64,000 bases of DNA, taken from assembly GCF_001431465.1 (NCBI RefSeq), contig NZ_LDJJ01000036.1:1-64000 (forward strand). The letters run 5' to 3'. Each line of letters opens with the position of its first letter. Position 1 is the stretch's first letter. Shown piece by piece: positions 8,346 through 19,575 of the stretch. A program made the translations under genes and the position numbers. The notes under the pieces were generated by a model. That model ran no database searches and had not been told where the DNA came from. It saw only the letters and a list, made by a program, of their open reading frames with translations. The stretch comes from Stenotrophomonas terrae (GTDB lineage Bacteria > Pseudomonadota > Gammaproteobacteria > Xanthomonadales > Xanthomonadaceae).

Positions 8346-9677
8346 TCACTTGCTAACCGAAAACTCAATCCGACGGTTCTGCGCACGGCCTTCGTCGGTG
8401 TCATTGCTGGCACGCGGCTTTTCCTGGCCATAGCCCTTGCTCGTCAGTCCATCGGCAGCAACGCCCAGCTCCGTCAGTTTGGCAACCACCGCATCGGCAC
8501 GTTGCTGGCTCAAGGTCACGTTGGCAGCGGCGTCACCGGTGTTGTCGGTGTGCCCGCCCACTTCGATCTTTGTCCCTGCAGGTGCCTGCTTGATCGCATT
8601 GGCGGCGCTGGTCAGTGTTTCCATGCTGTCGCGGGTGATGGTGGCCGAGCCTGTGTCGAAGTAGATGTTCATCAGGTTCAAGGCCTTGACCAGGTCATCG
8701 CCGCTGAAGCCGGCTTCGAGTCCTGACAATGCCGCTGCCGCCCGATCCCACAGACCGCTGATTTCAAAGCCACCGAACAGGCTGCGCAGTTTGTCACTGA
8801 CGCTGAAGCGATCCGCTTCGGACATGCCGCTGGTGTCGACGCTGAGCTTGTCGCCATCGAAGCCGAACTTCAGGCCCTTGGCCTTCAGCTCCGGCAGCGC
8901 GGCGATCAGCTTGTCCATCCAGCCTGCCGGCAGGGTTGCCGCATCAACATTGATGTTGCCGGACAGATTGCTTTCACCGAAGTTGGCTTTCAGTGCATCC
9001 CATAGACGGGTCTTGTCGGCGTCGGTGGCAACTTGGCCGCTGACGGTGACCTTGCCGTCCACGTTCTCGAAGCCGAAGCGCGGATTGGCCTGGGCCACCG
9101 GTGCTGCCGGTTGCATGGTGGTGGCTGGTTGCGTTGGCGCCGGAGCGACCGCTTCTTCCTTCTTGCAGCTGCGGAACAGCAGGAATGCGGCAAGCAGCAG
9201 AATCAGCGGAATCAGCCATTTCCAGAAACCGCCCGAGGCCTTGGCCGGCACCGTGCTGCCACCGCTGTATCCGGCAGTGGGGGTGGTGGTGCCGAACCAG
9301 CGCTCGTAGTCGGCAGGGCGGGTGGTGGGTATGCGACCGCCCGGCGTCAGTTGGCCGATGATCTTGGGCAGCAGCCACGCGCCGGCCATGTTGACCGCTG
9401 CTGCGGGGATGCCGAGTTTGCTGGCAATACCGCCGGCGAGGTTCTGGCCGAAGCCGGCACTGAATTGATCTGGTTGCAGGACATTGTCACCGGGCGTGCT
9501 GCCTATCCATGAAGAAAACAGGCTGTCGAGTCCGGCATCGGCAAAGCGTTTTTGCAGGCCGGCGAAGCCGCCGGTAGCTGAATCGAAAATGACATCGACA
9601 AGCTGGCGCACGAGGCGCCCAGCGTTGTCGCCGAGGTGAAAGCGGGTGGCCGCTTCGCGAATCAACGACTCGAACAT
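8346..9677 (-). CDS. DUF937-like/OmpA fusion envelope protein
   Basis: The 443-residue product appears modular. Residues 1-115 resemble the YidB/DUF937 family, rich in Gly and small hydrophobic residues. Residues 152-170 form one strongly hydrophobic segment ending in RSCKK. About 197-300 look like BON-type repeats, with GKVTVSGQVATDADK. Residues 330-443 are an OmpA C-terminal peptidoglycan-binding domain with GGHTDNTGD and a final NRRIEFSVSK. There is no cleavable signal peptide; a single membrane pass would put the OmpA domain in the periplasm. A role anchoring the inner membrane to the cell wall is inferred. It stands alone on the minus strand, bordered by palindromic repeats. Confidence 0.8.
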   Translation of the reverse strand: MFESLIREAATRFHLGDNAGRLVRQLVDVIFDSATGGFAGLQKRFADAGLDSLFSSWIGSTPGDNVLQPDQFSAGFGQNLAGGIASKLGIPAAAVNMAGAWLLPKIIGQLTPGGRIPTTRPADYERWFGTTTPTAGYSGGSTVPAKASGGFWKWLIPLILLLAAFLLFRSCKKEEAVAPAPTQPATTMQPAAPVAQANPRFGFENVDGKVTVSGQVATDADKTRLWDALKANFGESNLSGNINVDAATLPAGWMDKLIAALPELKAKGLKFGFDGDKLSVDTSGMSEADRFSVSDKLRSLFGGFEISGLWDRAAAALSGLEAGFSGDDLVKALNLMNIYFDTGSATITRDSMETLTSAANAIKQAPAGTKIEVGGHTDNTGDAAANVTLSQQRADAVVAKLTELGVAADGLTSKGYGQEKPRASNDTDEGRAQNRRIEFSVSK

Positions 9678-9792
9678 ATACGCCTCCGCAAGGGATGAAC
9701 CGGGCTGGAATGAGCCGGCAGGCGTAAGGAGCGCCTAGCGCTGTTAAAGCTGGATGAATTCGGGGTTTTGGGGGGCTACTAGCGAGGAGCTT

Positions 9793-9899
9793 CCCCTCAC
9801 CCCAACCCCTCTCCCGTGAACGGGAGAGGGGCTCGTATCGCTAGCGCTCGTAGTGAATTAGCCCCTCTCCCGTTCACGGGAGAGGGGTTGGGGTGAGGG
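9793..9899. repeat. Paired palindromic repeat, copy 3 (CCCTCACCCC family)
   Basis: Two facing arms, each with a CTCTCCCGT..ACGGGAGAG hairpin, are separated by about 25 bases. It lies between the end of the TonB-dependent receptor gene and the OmpA-like gene, both leftward. The gap 9678-9937 holds no visible gene. Confidence 0.85.
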
Positions 9900-9937
9900 C
9901 AAGCTCTAAGCAAGCAATCCCCCCGAAAAACACCAAA

Positions 9938-12370
<2,433 letters not shown>

Positions 12371-12410
12371 GGAAGCTCCGGAACAGATAGGGGGGAGGAG
12401 GTTGCACTTA

Positions 12411-12447
12411 CATCCATCCGGATGAAGCGATATATTATCTTCGCGTT
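12411..12447 (-). promoter_or_regulatory. Possible promoter and operator of receptor 1
   Basis: A leftward -10-like GATAAT (complement of 12434-12439) is followed by a perfect ten-base palindrome CATCCGGATG (12415-12424) at the expected transcription start. A GGAG-containing ribosome site lies close to the ATG at 12370. No convincing -35 is seen, so this is tentative. Confidence 0.3.
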
Positions 12448-12553
12448 AACACCGCTGCCGGCGCAAGTCCTGCTGGCAATCGGCTGATAACCAAACGCGA
12501 TATCCCCTGCGGTGCCTTGGATGCCACCGTGTTGCCTTGCCCGGAGGTTTTCC

Positions 12554-13027
12554 ATGAAGTTGCACGCTGTCCTGTTGCCCCTGCTGTTTGCCGTTGCCGC
12601 CAGCGTCCACGCTGCCCCGCCTGCCTCCGAACCGGCGCCCAGTGCGCAGCTGCACGGCGATGCCGCGCGCCCGGCCGAAGCCGGTGGCTGGGTGCGCAGC
12701 GAGCTGTATTTCGGGGTGGGCGAAGAGAGCGGCCCGTCGGCGCGCGCGCAGACCGACGTGATCAGTGAGGCGCAGTGGCGCGCCTTTCTCGACAAGGAAG
12801 TGACGCCGCGCTTTCCGGATGGCCTGACCGTGTTCGACGCCTACGGCCAGTGGCTGTTCCGTGGCGCGCCCGAGCCGAACCGGCTGCGCACCAAGGTGCT
12901 GGTGATCCTGCATGAGGATAGCCCGCAGCGCCGCAACGATATCGAAGCCATCCGCCTAGCCTGGAAGCAGGCCACCAGGCACCAATCAGTGCTGTGGTCG
13001 CGGCAGCCGGTCGAGGTTTCGTTCTGA
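12554..13027 (+). CDS. Secreted DUF3574 domain protein
   Basis: The 157-residue product starts at the ATG at 12554, preceded by GGAGG at good spacing. The signal peptide runs to about residue 19 (SVHAA). The mature part has the DUF3574 pattern: RSELYFGVG, then WRAFLDKEVTPRFPDG, DAYGQWLF and a final VEVSF. It should be periplasmic or surface-located. The family has no established activity. Divergence from a TonB-dependent receptor may or may not mean joint function. Confidence 0.85.
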   Translation: MKLHAVLLPLLFAVAASVHAAPPASEPAPSAQLHGDAARPAEAGGWVRSELYFGVGEESGPSARAQTDVISEAQWRAFLDKEVTPRFPDGLTVFDAYGQWLFRGAPEPNRLRTKVLVILHEDSPQRRNDIEAIRLAWKQATRHQSVLWSRQPVEVSF

Positions 13028-13070
13028 GCAGCGTGGGATCGGCTAGCCTGCGGGCAGCTTCCAACCGCAG

Positions 13071-13976
13071 ATGAGCTTCTCGATGATGTCAGTGATATCC
13101 ACCTCCCGCTGCCGTTTTGCCGCCCATGGCTTGCTGATTGCAGTGGTTTCGCTGCTGGCAGCGCCGGCATTTGCGGCAGATGACAGCCAGATCCGCTTCG
13201 AGGTCGCAGCCGGCGTGAGCGCGCATGCGCGGTTGCTGGGCGACGGCAGCGTGGAGGTGGGCACCAGCCGCTCACCAGCCCGGCAGGTGCTGCCGGCGTC
13301 CACGGACGAGGACGGTGGCGGCACGCGTCTTGGCCACGCCGACTACAACTTCGACGGTTACCAGGACCTGGATACCAGTGCGACGCTGGGCCAGGTCAAC
13401 GAATCTGTCACGGTTTATCTGTACGAGCCGGCCAGTGGCCAGTTCCGTGCGTTGGCCGCACCCGAGGCCCCGGAGATCAGCTGCGAAGGTTTCTGGTCAC
13501 TGACCCCGGACCCGGCCACACGGACGTTGAGCAGCAGCTGCCGCAGTGGGCCCATGTGGTACAGCGATGTCTATCGCTTTGCGGGCGACAGGGTCTACCT
13601 GTACCGGTCGATGCGCGGTGCGTTGCTCGAAACCGCAAATCTGGCGCGGATTCTGGACCTCGGGCTATCCGAGGATTCGGAGATCCTCGCTGTCTGGAGC
13701 ACCTGGGACATTGCAGGCAAACGTCTTGAGACCGCCATCTGGAATGCCTTCGATCCACCACTGAGGGATGCCCTGATGCCGGGCCGCAGCGCATCGGTGG
13801 TGCCGGAAAAACTGCTGCTGTACAGCAAGGCCGGTGACACTTCGACCAAGCGCTACCTGCTCAAGGGCGACCGCGTCGAGCTGCTGGACGAAGCCGATGG
13901 CTGGTTGCAGTTGCGTTACCGCAATCCCAGTCGTGGTCCGGTGCTGGGCTGGGTGAGGCTGCCCACGAACGAATGA
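13071..13976 (+). CDS. Secreted XAC2610-like protein with SH3-like C-terminus
   Basis: The 301-residue product has a signal peptide (cleavage near AFAA, about residue 36). Residues 91-99 read DYNFDGYQD, a D-x-N-x-D-G-x-x-D calcium-binding-type loop. The surrounding segment resembles XAC2610 of Xanthomonas citri, a lysozyme-inhibitor-like immunity protein paired with a type IV-secreted toxin. The C-terminus (about 262-298), with LLKGDRVELLDEADGWLQLRY, resembles a bacterial SH3 domain, which often binds cell wall. No toxin gene is adjacent, so an immunity role is conjecture. Starts at 13083 or 13086 are also possible. It follows the DUF3574 gene by 43 bases. Confidence 0.6.
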   Translation: MSFSMMSVISTSRCRFAAHGLLIAVVSLLAAPAFAADDSQIRFEVAAGVSAHARLLGDGSVEVGTSRSPARQVLPASTDEDGGGTRLGHADYNFDGYQDLDTSATLGQVNESVTVYLYEPASGQFRALAAPEAPEISCEGFWSLTPDPATRTLSSSCRSGPMWYSDVYRFAGDRVYLYRSMRGALLETANLARILDLGLSEDSEILAVWSTWDIAGKRLETAIWNAFDPPLRDALMPGRSASVVPEKLLLYSKAGDTSTKRYLLKGDRVELLDEADGWLQLRYRNPSRGPVLGWVRLPTNE

Positions 13977-14040
13977 TCTGTTCTACTCGCACGCATTTTC
14001 CCGGCGTTACCATCGCCCCGCTTTCCTGACGATACTCCCC

Positions 14041-15618
14041 ATGAATTCTTCCGCTTCACCCTCACAACCGCGCTGGTTCGTTGCCGGCGATCTCAATGGC
14101 TTCTTCGGTCTGGTGGTCGACAACCTGTCGATCCTGGGCTTCATCGCGATGGCCTTGATCGGCATCTTCCAGTTTCCGGCCGAGGTGGTGTTTGGGCGCA
14201 TGTTCCCCGGCACCGCTTTTGGCGTGCTGATCGGCAACCTGATGTACACCGTGATGGCGCGGCGCCTGGCCGCACGCACTGGCCGCGATGACGTCACCGC
14301 GATGCCGCTGGGCCTGGATGCACCGACCAGCATCGGCATGGCGCTGCTGGTATTGGGCCCGGCCTTCGTCGGCTTCAAGCAGCTGGGCATGGACCCGCAG
14401 GCAGCGGCGATGGCCACCTGGAAGCTGGGCATGGCCTCGCTGGTGGTAATGGGCCTGCTCAAGCTGGTGCTGTCCTTCGTCGGCGATGCGGTCACCCGCC
14501 ACGTGCCGCGTGCGGCGCTGCTGGGTTCCATCGGCGGCGCGGCGCTGACCCTGCTGGGCTTCCTGCCGCTGATCGAAAGCATGCGCCAGCCGCTGGTCGG
14601 CCTGGTCACGGTGGGGGTGCTGCTGTACGTGTTGGTCGCGCGCGGCGTGGTGCCGCTGCGCTTGCCGGGCGTGCTGTTCGCGCTGTTGGTGGGCGTTGCG
14701 TTGTATTACGGGTTGGGCGCTGCAGGTGCTTTGACCGGCTTCCAATGGCCGCCGGCGATTTCCTTTGCGGTGGCCCTGCCGCTGCCGTCGCTGGGCTTTG
14801 TCGAAGGCCTGCCGCTGACCGTGCCGTATCTGTCGCTGCTGCTGCCGTTCGGCCTGCTGATGATCGTCGGCGGCATCAATGTGGCGGAAAGCGCACGCGC
14901 TGCCGGTGACGACTACCGCACCCGCGACATCCTGCTGGTCGAGGCCATCGCCACGCTGGTGGCTGGCGTCTGCGGCGGTGTGGCACAGACCACGCCGTAT
15001 ATCGGCCAGCCGGCTTACAAGCGGCTGGGTGCACGCACCGGTTACACGCTGCTGACCGGCCTGTTCATCGGCATCGGCGGCATGCTTGGCGTGGTTGCCG
15101 GGCTGGTGCAGTGGCTGCCGGTGGCAGTGCTGGCGCCGATCATCGTTTTCGTGGGCCTGGACATCACCGTGCAGGCCTTCCAGCAGACCAAGCGCGAGCA
15201 TGCCATCGCGGTGGCGCTGGCCTTCCTGCCGGCCATCGCATACCTGATCAACATCAAGTTCGGTACCTGGGTGGCGCCGGATGCCGCAGCGGCGCTGTAT
15301 GCCGCTGTCGACGGCCATGGCCTGTCGGATGTGGCCACGCTGCAGCTGCTGGGCAATGGCTTCATCATCACCGCGATGTTGTGGGCAGCGGCGCTGGTGG
15401 CCTTGATCGAGCGTCGCCCCGGTGTGGCGGTGGGCCTGCTGTTTGTGGCCGCGGCGCTGAGCGCCTTTGGCGTGATCCACTCCACCGATCCGCGCGGTGG
15501 CATCTATCTGCCGTGGCAGCTGGAAGGCCTGCGCCAGGCAATCACCCTGCAGGTGACGGCGGCCTATGCGGTGCTGGCGGTGGTGATCGGCCTGATGTCG
15601 CTGCAGAAACAGCGTTGA
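14041..15618 (+). CDS. SLC23/NCS2-type permease
   Basis: The 525-residue product is almost entirely hydrophobic, with about 12-14 membrane segments. It resembles the nucleobase-ascorbate (NCS2, solute carrier 23) superfamily: early GIFQFPAEVVFGRMFPG and TAMPLGLDAP, then GGINVAESARAAGDDYRTRD and GGVAQTTPYIGQPAYKRLGAR in the core. The distant match means the transported compound (uracil, xanthine or another small anion) cannot be named. It stands alone, 64 bases after the XAC2610-like gene. Confidence 0.78.
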   Translation: MNSSASPSQPRWFVAGDLNGFFGLVVDNLSILGFIAMALIGIFQFPAEVVFGRMFPGTAFGVLIGNLMYTVMARRLAARTGRDDVTAMPLGLDAPTSIGMALLVLGPAFVGFKQLGMDPQAAAMATWKLGMASLVVMGLLKLVLSFVGDAVTRHVPRAALLGSIGGAALTLLGFLPLIESMRQPLVGLVTVGVLLYVLVARGVVPLRLPGVLFALLVGVALYYGLGAAGALTGFQWPPAISFAVALPLPSLGFVEGLPLTVPYLSLLLPFGLLMIVGGINVAESARAAGDDYRTRDILLVEAIATLVAGVCGGVAQTTPYIGQPAYKRLGARTGYTLLTGLFIGIGGMLGVVAGLVQWLPVAVLAPIIVFVGLDITVQAFQQTKREHAIAVALAFLPAIAYLINIKFGTWVAPDAAAALYAAVDGHGLSDVATLQLLGNGFIITAMLWAAALVALIERRPGVAVGLLFVAAALSAFGVIHSTDPRGGIYLPWQLEGLRQAITLQVTAAYAVLAVVIGLMSLQKQR

Positions 15619-15663
15619 TGTAGCGGGCCCGGCTTTAGCGAGCCCGGTTTTAGCGAGCTTGAA

Positions 15664-15683
15664 CCGGCAGGGGAACCTGCCGG
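15664..15683. terminator. Strong hairpin after the permease gene
   Basis: A perfect eight-base-pair stem (CCGGCAGG with CCTGCCGG) has a GGAA loop and no T-tract. It lies between the permease and the DUF3014 gene. It could be an attenuator or RNA-stabilising hairpin rather than a true terminator. Upstream, a CCGG(C/T)TTTAGCGAG unit occurs twice in tandem. Confidence 0.4.
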
Positions 15684-15727
15684 GATTGTCGGGGTCACAC
15701 CATCACATGCAATTGAAGGTGCAAGTG

Positions 15728-16540
15728 ATGCAGAAGCGCAAAGCAGTGTGGCCCTGGGTAGTGGTTGGCGTCGTCGCGGTTGGCGGCGCTGGCTGGTGGT
15801 TGTTCGCAGATGAGGTGGCGCAGCTGCGTCAGCCCGCGCCGGCAGCCATAGCGCCGGCTGACGCCGTCCCGGCGCCGGCCATCCAGCCGCCAGCGGCGGC
15901 GGAACAGGCCGCCCCGGCGAAGTATCCGCTGGCCGCTGCCGCCGATCCGGCCTTGCCGGCATTGGCCGACAGCGACGAGGCCGGCTGGCAGGCCTTGAGC
16001 GGTTTGTTCCCCGCACAAACCCTGACGCTGTTGCTGCGTGAGCATCTGATCCAGCGCGCGGTGGTGCACGTGGACAACCTCACCCAGCCCAGCCTGCCGA
16101 GTTCGGCGATGGCGCTGCGGCCGCTGCCGGGTACGCTGCTGGTCGAGCAGGGCAGTGCGGGCGGCGAACAGCTCGCCGCCGCCAATGCCGCACGCTATGC
16201 ACCATTCGTGGATGCCTTTACCCGTGCCGATACGGCGGCGTTGGCGGCGGCTTACAGCCGTTTCTATCCCTTGCTGCAGCAGGCCTATCGTGACATCGGC
16301 CACCCGGACGGGCATTTCAATGACAGATTGGTGGCAGTGATCGATCACCTGTTGCAGGCCCCCGAGCCAGCCCGGCCGCTGGCGCTGGAGCCTGATGGCA
16401 AGGGCCGCTATCGCTTCGTCGACCCGGCCCTGCAATCGCTGTCGGTCGGCCAGAAAGCCCTGCTGCGCATGGATGCGGCGCAGCAGCAGGCGGTAAAGCA
16501 GCAGCTGCGGGCATTGCGGGCTGCCATCACCCACGGCTGA
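15728..16540 (+). CDS. DUF3014 domain protein, membrane-anchored
   Basis: The 270-residue product starts at the ATG at 15728, with GAAGG ten bases upstream. One transmembrane segment (about 7-26, WPWVVVGVVAVGG) is followed by an Ala/Pro-rich linker to about residue 75 and then a soluble DUF3014 domain. The expected position is an inner-membrane anchor with a periplasmic domain. Function is unknown. An upstream in-frame start at 15659 lacks a ribosome site and would bury the membrane segment. Confidence 0.82.
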   Translation: MQKRKAVWPWVVVGVVAVGGAGWWLFADEVAQLRQPAPAAIAPADAVPAPAIQPPAAAEQAAPAKYPLAAAADPALPALADSDEAGWQALSGLFPAQTLTLLLREHLIQRAVVHVDNLTQPSLPSSAMALRPLPGTLLVEQGSAGGEQLAAANAARYAPFVDAFTRADTAALAAAYSRFYPLLQQAYRDIGHPDGHFNDRLVAVIDHLLQAPEPARPLALEPDGKGRYRFVDPALQSLSVGQKALLRMDAAQQQAVKQQLRALRAAITHG

Positions 16541-16638
16541 GAACAGCGGCCGCTTGCGTTGGATCAAGGACGCGGGCACGGCGGCTGGCGATATTGGCCT
16601 TGGAGTGCGATTGCAGCTGAACAAGGAAGCTGTTTACC

Positions 16639-16666
16639 CTTGAATCACACCGTTGCAACCGCATCT
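16639..16666 (+). promoter_or_regulatory. Sigma-32 (heat shock) promoter of clpB
   Basis: CTTGAA (16639-16644), a 14-base spacer and CCGCATCT (16659-16666) closely match the E. coli sigma-32 consensus CTTGAA-N13/14-CCCCATNT. It lies about 50 bases before the clpB start, preceded by GAGGAAGAAG as ribosome site. ClpB is a classical RpoH target. Confidence 0.7.
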
Positions 16667-16717
16667 GACTCAATATCGCCAGCAATGCTGGCCTCCCAAC
16701 TTTGAGGAAGAAGACCC

Positions 16718-19306
16718 ATGCGGATGGATAAGCTCACCTCCAATTTCCAGAAAGCCTTGGCAGATGCCCAGTCGCTGGCGGTTGGCCGTGATAACAACAT
16801 CATCGAGCCGGTGCACGTGCTCAGCGCGCTGCTCGATCAGCCCGGTGGCAGCAGCCGGCCCTTGCTGGCCCAGGCCGGCGTCAACGTGCCGGTGCTGCGC
16901 GAGCGGCTGACCGAAGCACTGGATGCGTTGCCCAAGGTGTCCGGCCAGGCCGGCAGCCTGTCGATGGGCAATGATCTCAATCGTCTGCTCAACAACACCG
17001 ACAAGCTGGCCCAGCAGCACAACGACCAGTTCATCGCCAGCGAGTGGTTCCTGCTGGCGGCGGTGGACGATGGTGGCCCGGCCGGCATGGCCCTGCGCGC
17101 CGCCGGTGCCGACAAGAACAAAGTGAAAGCCGCCATCGACAAGCTGCGCGGCGGAGAAACCGTGCAAAGCGAAAACGCCGAAGAGCAGCGCCAGGCGCTG
17201 GAGAAGTACACCATCGACCTGACCGCGCGTGCCGAAAGCGGCAAGCTCGACCCGGTGATTGGCCGCGACGAGGAAATCCGCCGCACCATCCAGGTGCTGC
17301 AGCGCCGTACCAAGAACAACCCGGTGCTGATCGGTGAGCCTGGCGTGGGCAAGACCGCCATTGTCGAAGGCCTGGCCCAGCGCATCATCAACGACGAAGT
17401 GCCCGAGGGCCTGCGCGGCAAGCGCGTGCTGTCGCTGGACATGGGCGCGCTGATTGCCGGTGCCAAGTTCCGTGGCGAGTTCGAAGAGCGGCTGAAGGCC
17501 GTGCTCAATGACCTGTCCAAGAACGAAGGCCAGATCATTCTGTTCATCGACGAACTGCACACCATGGTCGGCGCCGGCAAGGGCGAGGGCGCGATGGATG
17601 CGGGCAATATGCTCAAGCCGGCGCTTGCGCGCGGCGAGCTGCATTGCATCGGCGCTACCACGCTGGACGAATACCGCCAGTACATCGAGAAGGACGCCGC
17701 GCTGGAGCGCCGCTTCCAGAAGGTGTTCGTCGGTGAGCCGACGGTCGAGGACACCATCGCCATCCTGCGTGGCTTGAAAGAACGCTACGCGGTGCACCAT
17801 GGCGTGGAAATCACCGACCCGGCCGTGGTCGCAGCGGCGACGCTGTCGAACCGCTACATCACCGACCGGCAGTTGCCGGATAAGGCCATCGACCTGATGG
17901 ACGAGGCAGCCTCGCGCATCCGCATGGAGATCGACTCCAAGCCGGAGGAGCTTGACCGTCTGGAACGCCGTCTGATCCAGCTCAAGATCCAGCGCGAGAT
18001 GCTGAAGAAGGAGAAGGACGACGCCTCGCGCAAACGCCTGGCCGATCTGGAAGCGGATATCGACACGCTGGAGCGTGAGTTCTCCGACCTCAACGAAATC
18101 TGGAAGTCGGAGAAGGCAGCGCTGCAGGGCGCTACCAAGATCAAGGAGCAGGTTGAAAAGGCGAAGCTCGACCTGGAGGCCGCACAGCGCCGCCAGGATT
18201 TCGCCAAGATGAGCGAGATCCAGTACGGCCTGCTGCCGAATCTTGAGAAGCAGCTGGCTGCGGCGCAGGAAGTGGACCGCAAGGACTTCCGGCTGGTGCA
18301 GGACAAGGTGACCGACGAGGAAATCGCCGAGGTCGTCTCGCGCTGGACCGGTATCCCGGTCAGCAAGATGCTCGAAGGCGAGCGTGACAAGCTGCTGCGC
18401 ATGGAAGACATGCTGCACAACCGCGTGGTTGGGCAGGAAGAAGCGATCCGCGTGGTCTCCGATGCGGTGCGGCGCTCGCGTGCCGGCCTGTCCGATCCAA
18501 ACCGGCCGAGTGGCTCGTTCCTGTTCCTCGGCCCGACCGGTGTGGGCAAGACCGAGCTGACCAAGGCGCTGGCCGACTTCCTGTTCGACTCGCCCGACGC
18601 GATGGTGCGCATCGACATGAGTGAATTCATGGAGAAGCACAGCGTGTCGCGCCTGATCGGTGCGCCCCCGGGTTATGTGGGCTACGAAGAAGGTGGCTAC
18701 CTGACCGAGGCGGTGCGCCGCCGCCCGTACAGCGTGATCCTGCTGGACGAGGTGGAGAAGGCGCATCCGGATGTGTTCAACATCCTGCTGCAGGTGCTGG
18801 ATGACGGTCGTCTGACCGACGGCCAGGGCCGCACCGTGGACTTCCGCAACACCGTCATCGTGATGACCTCGAACCTGGGCTCGCACCAGATCCAGGACAT
18901 GAGCGGCGACGACAGCCCGGAAGCCTATATGCAGATGAAGGCCGCGGTGATGGGCGTGGTGCAGGCGCACTTCCGTCCGGAGTTCATCAACCGGCTGGAC
19001 GATATTGTTGTGTTCCACCCGCTGGACAAGCAGCAGATCAAGCAGATCGCACGCATCCAGATGCGTGGTCTGGAGAAGCGGCTTGGCGAGCGCGGCCTGC
19101 GCTTGGAGGTATCGGATTCGGCCTTCGATGTGCTCAGCAATGTCGGCTTCGATCCGGTGTATGGCGCGCGTCCGTTGAAGCGTGCGATCCAGGCCCAGCT
19201 GGAAAACCCGCTGGCGCAGAAGATCCTGTCCGGCGAGTTCGTCAGCGGCGACACCATCAAGGTGGAAGCCGGCGGCGGTGGCCAGTTGCAGTTTGGCAAG
19301 GGCTGA
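16718..19306 (+). CDS. clpB: Protein disaggregase ClpB
   Basis: ClpB is a hexameric AAA+ chaperone that, with DnaK, extracts proteins from aggregates. The 862-residue product has the double Clp N domain (1-150), AAA-1 with Walker [14 protein letters not shown] near 205, a long middle coiled coil (about 410-525) that separates ClpB from ClpA and ClpC, and AAA-2 with [14 protein letters not shown] near 608 and [12 protein letters not shown]. Length is normal. The start MRMDKLTS is at 16718; 16724 is a close alternative. A sigma-32-like promoter precedes it. Confidence 0.98.
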   Translation: MRMDKLTSNFQKALADAQSLAVGRDNNIIEPVHVLSALLDQPGGSSRPLLAQAGVNVPVLRERLTEALDALPKVSGQAGSLSMGNDLNRLLNNTDKLAQQHNDQFIASEWFLLAAVDDGGPAGMALRAAGADKNKVKAAIDKLRGGETVQSENAEEQRQALEKYTIDLTARAESGKLDPVIGRDEEIRRTIQVLQRRTKNNPVLIGEPGVGKTAIVEGLAQRIINDEVPEGLRGKRVLSLDMGALIAGAKFRGEFEERLKAVLNDLSKNEGQIILFIDELHTMVGAGKGEGAMDAGNMLKPALARGELHCIGATTLDEYRQYIEKDAALERRFQKVFVGEPTVEDTIAILRGLKERYAVHHGVEITDPAVVAAATLSNRYITDRQLPDKAIDLMDEAASRIRMEIDSKPEELDRLERRLIQLKIQREMLKKEKDDASRKRLADLEADIDTLEREFSDLNEIWKSEKAALQGATKIKEQVEKAKLDLEAAQRRQDFAKMSEIQYGLLPNLEKQLAAAQEVDRKDFRLVQDKVTDEEIAEVVSRWTGIPVSKMLEGERDKLLRMEDMLHNRVVGQEEAIRVVSDAVRRSRAGLSDPNRPSGSFLFLGPTGVGKTELTKALADFLFDSPDAMVRIDMSEFMEKHSVSRLIGAPPGYVGYEEGGYLTEAVRRRPYSVILLDEVEKAHPDVFNILLQVLDDGRLTDGQGRTVDFRNTVIVMTSNLGSHQIQDMSGDDSPEAYMQMKAAVMGVVQAHFRPEFINRLDDIVVFHPLDKQQIKQIARIQMRGLEKRLGERGLRLEVSDSAFDVLSNVGFDPVYGARPLKRAIQAQLENPLAQKILSGEFVSGDTIKVEAGGGGQLQFGKG

Positions 19307-19347
19307 GAGCCGGAGCCAAAGGCAAAGCGTCAAGAGCTTTAAAGCTG

Positions 19348-19454
19348 CCCTCACCCCAACCCCTCTCCCGCAAGCGGGAGAGGGGCTCGGATCGTGTCGG
19401 CGGCTAGTGCGCTAGCCCCTCTCCCGTTTACGGGAGAGGGGTTGGGGTGAGGGG
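19348..19454. repeat. Paired palindromic repeat, copy 4 (CCCTCACCCC family)
   Basis: Two facing arms carry inner hairpins CTCTCCCGCAAGCGGGAGAG and CTCTCCCGTTTACGGGAGAG. It lies 42 bases after clpB and before metY, both rightward. No riboswitch or gene was recognised in the rest of the 19307-19575 gap. Confidence 0.85.
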
Positions 19455-19575
19455 AAGCTTCTAGCTGAAAATGCATCAGAAGATTCCATCCCCTCACAAG
19501 TAACCCCTGCAACCGTCCATCGGTTGCCATCAATCCTCGGCTATCGTCAGCGGTCACTCCTTAGCGAGCACTCCG

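Noticed and set aside
12554-13976. Type IV toxin-immunity pair made of the DUF3574 and XAC2610-like genes
   Set aside because: The DUF3574 protein has a signal peptide and no peptidoglycan hydrolase or XVIPCD-like secretion region, so it does not look like an effector.
16670-19354. An 894-codon leftward open frame opposite clpB
   Set aside because: clpB is intact, has a heat-shock promoter and all motifs; the opposite frame has no recognisable domain.
19455-19575. SAM-type riboswitch ahead of metY
   Set aside because: The region lacks the conserved helices and terminator of known SAM riboswitches; only the end of a palindromic repeat and plain sequence were seen.
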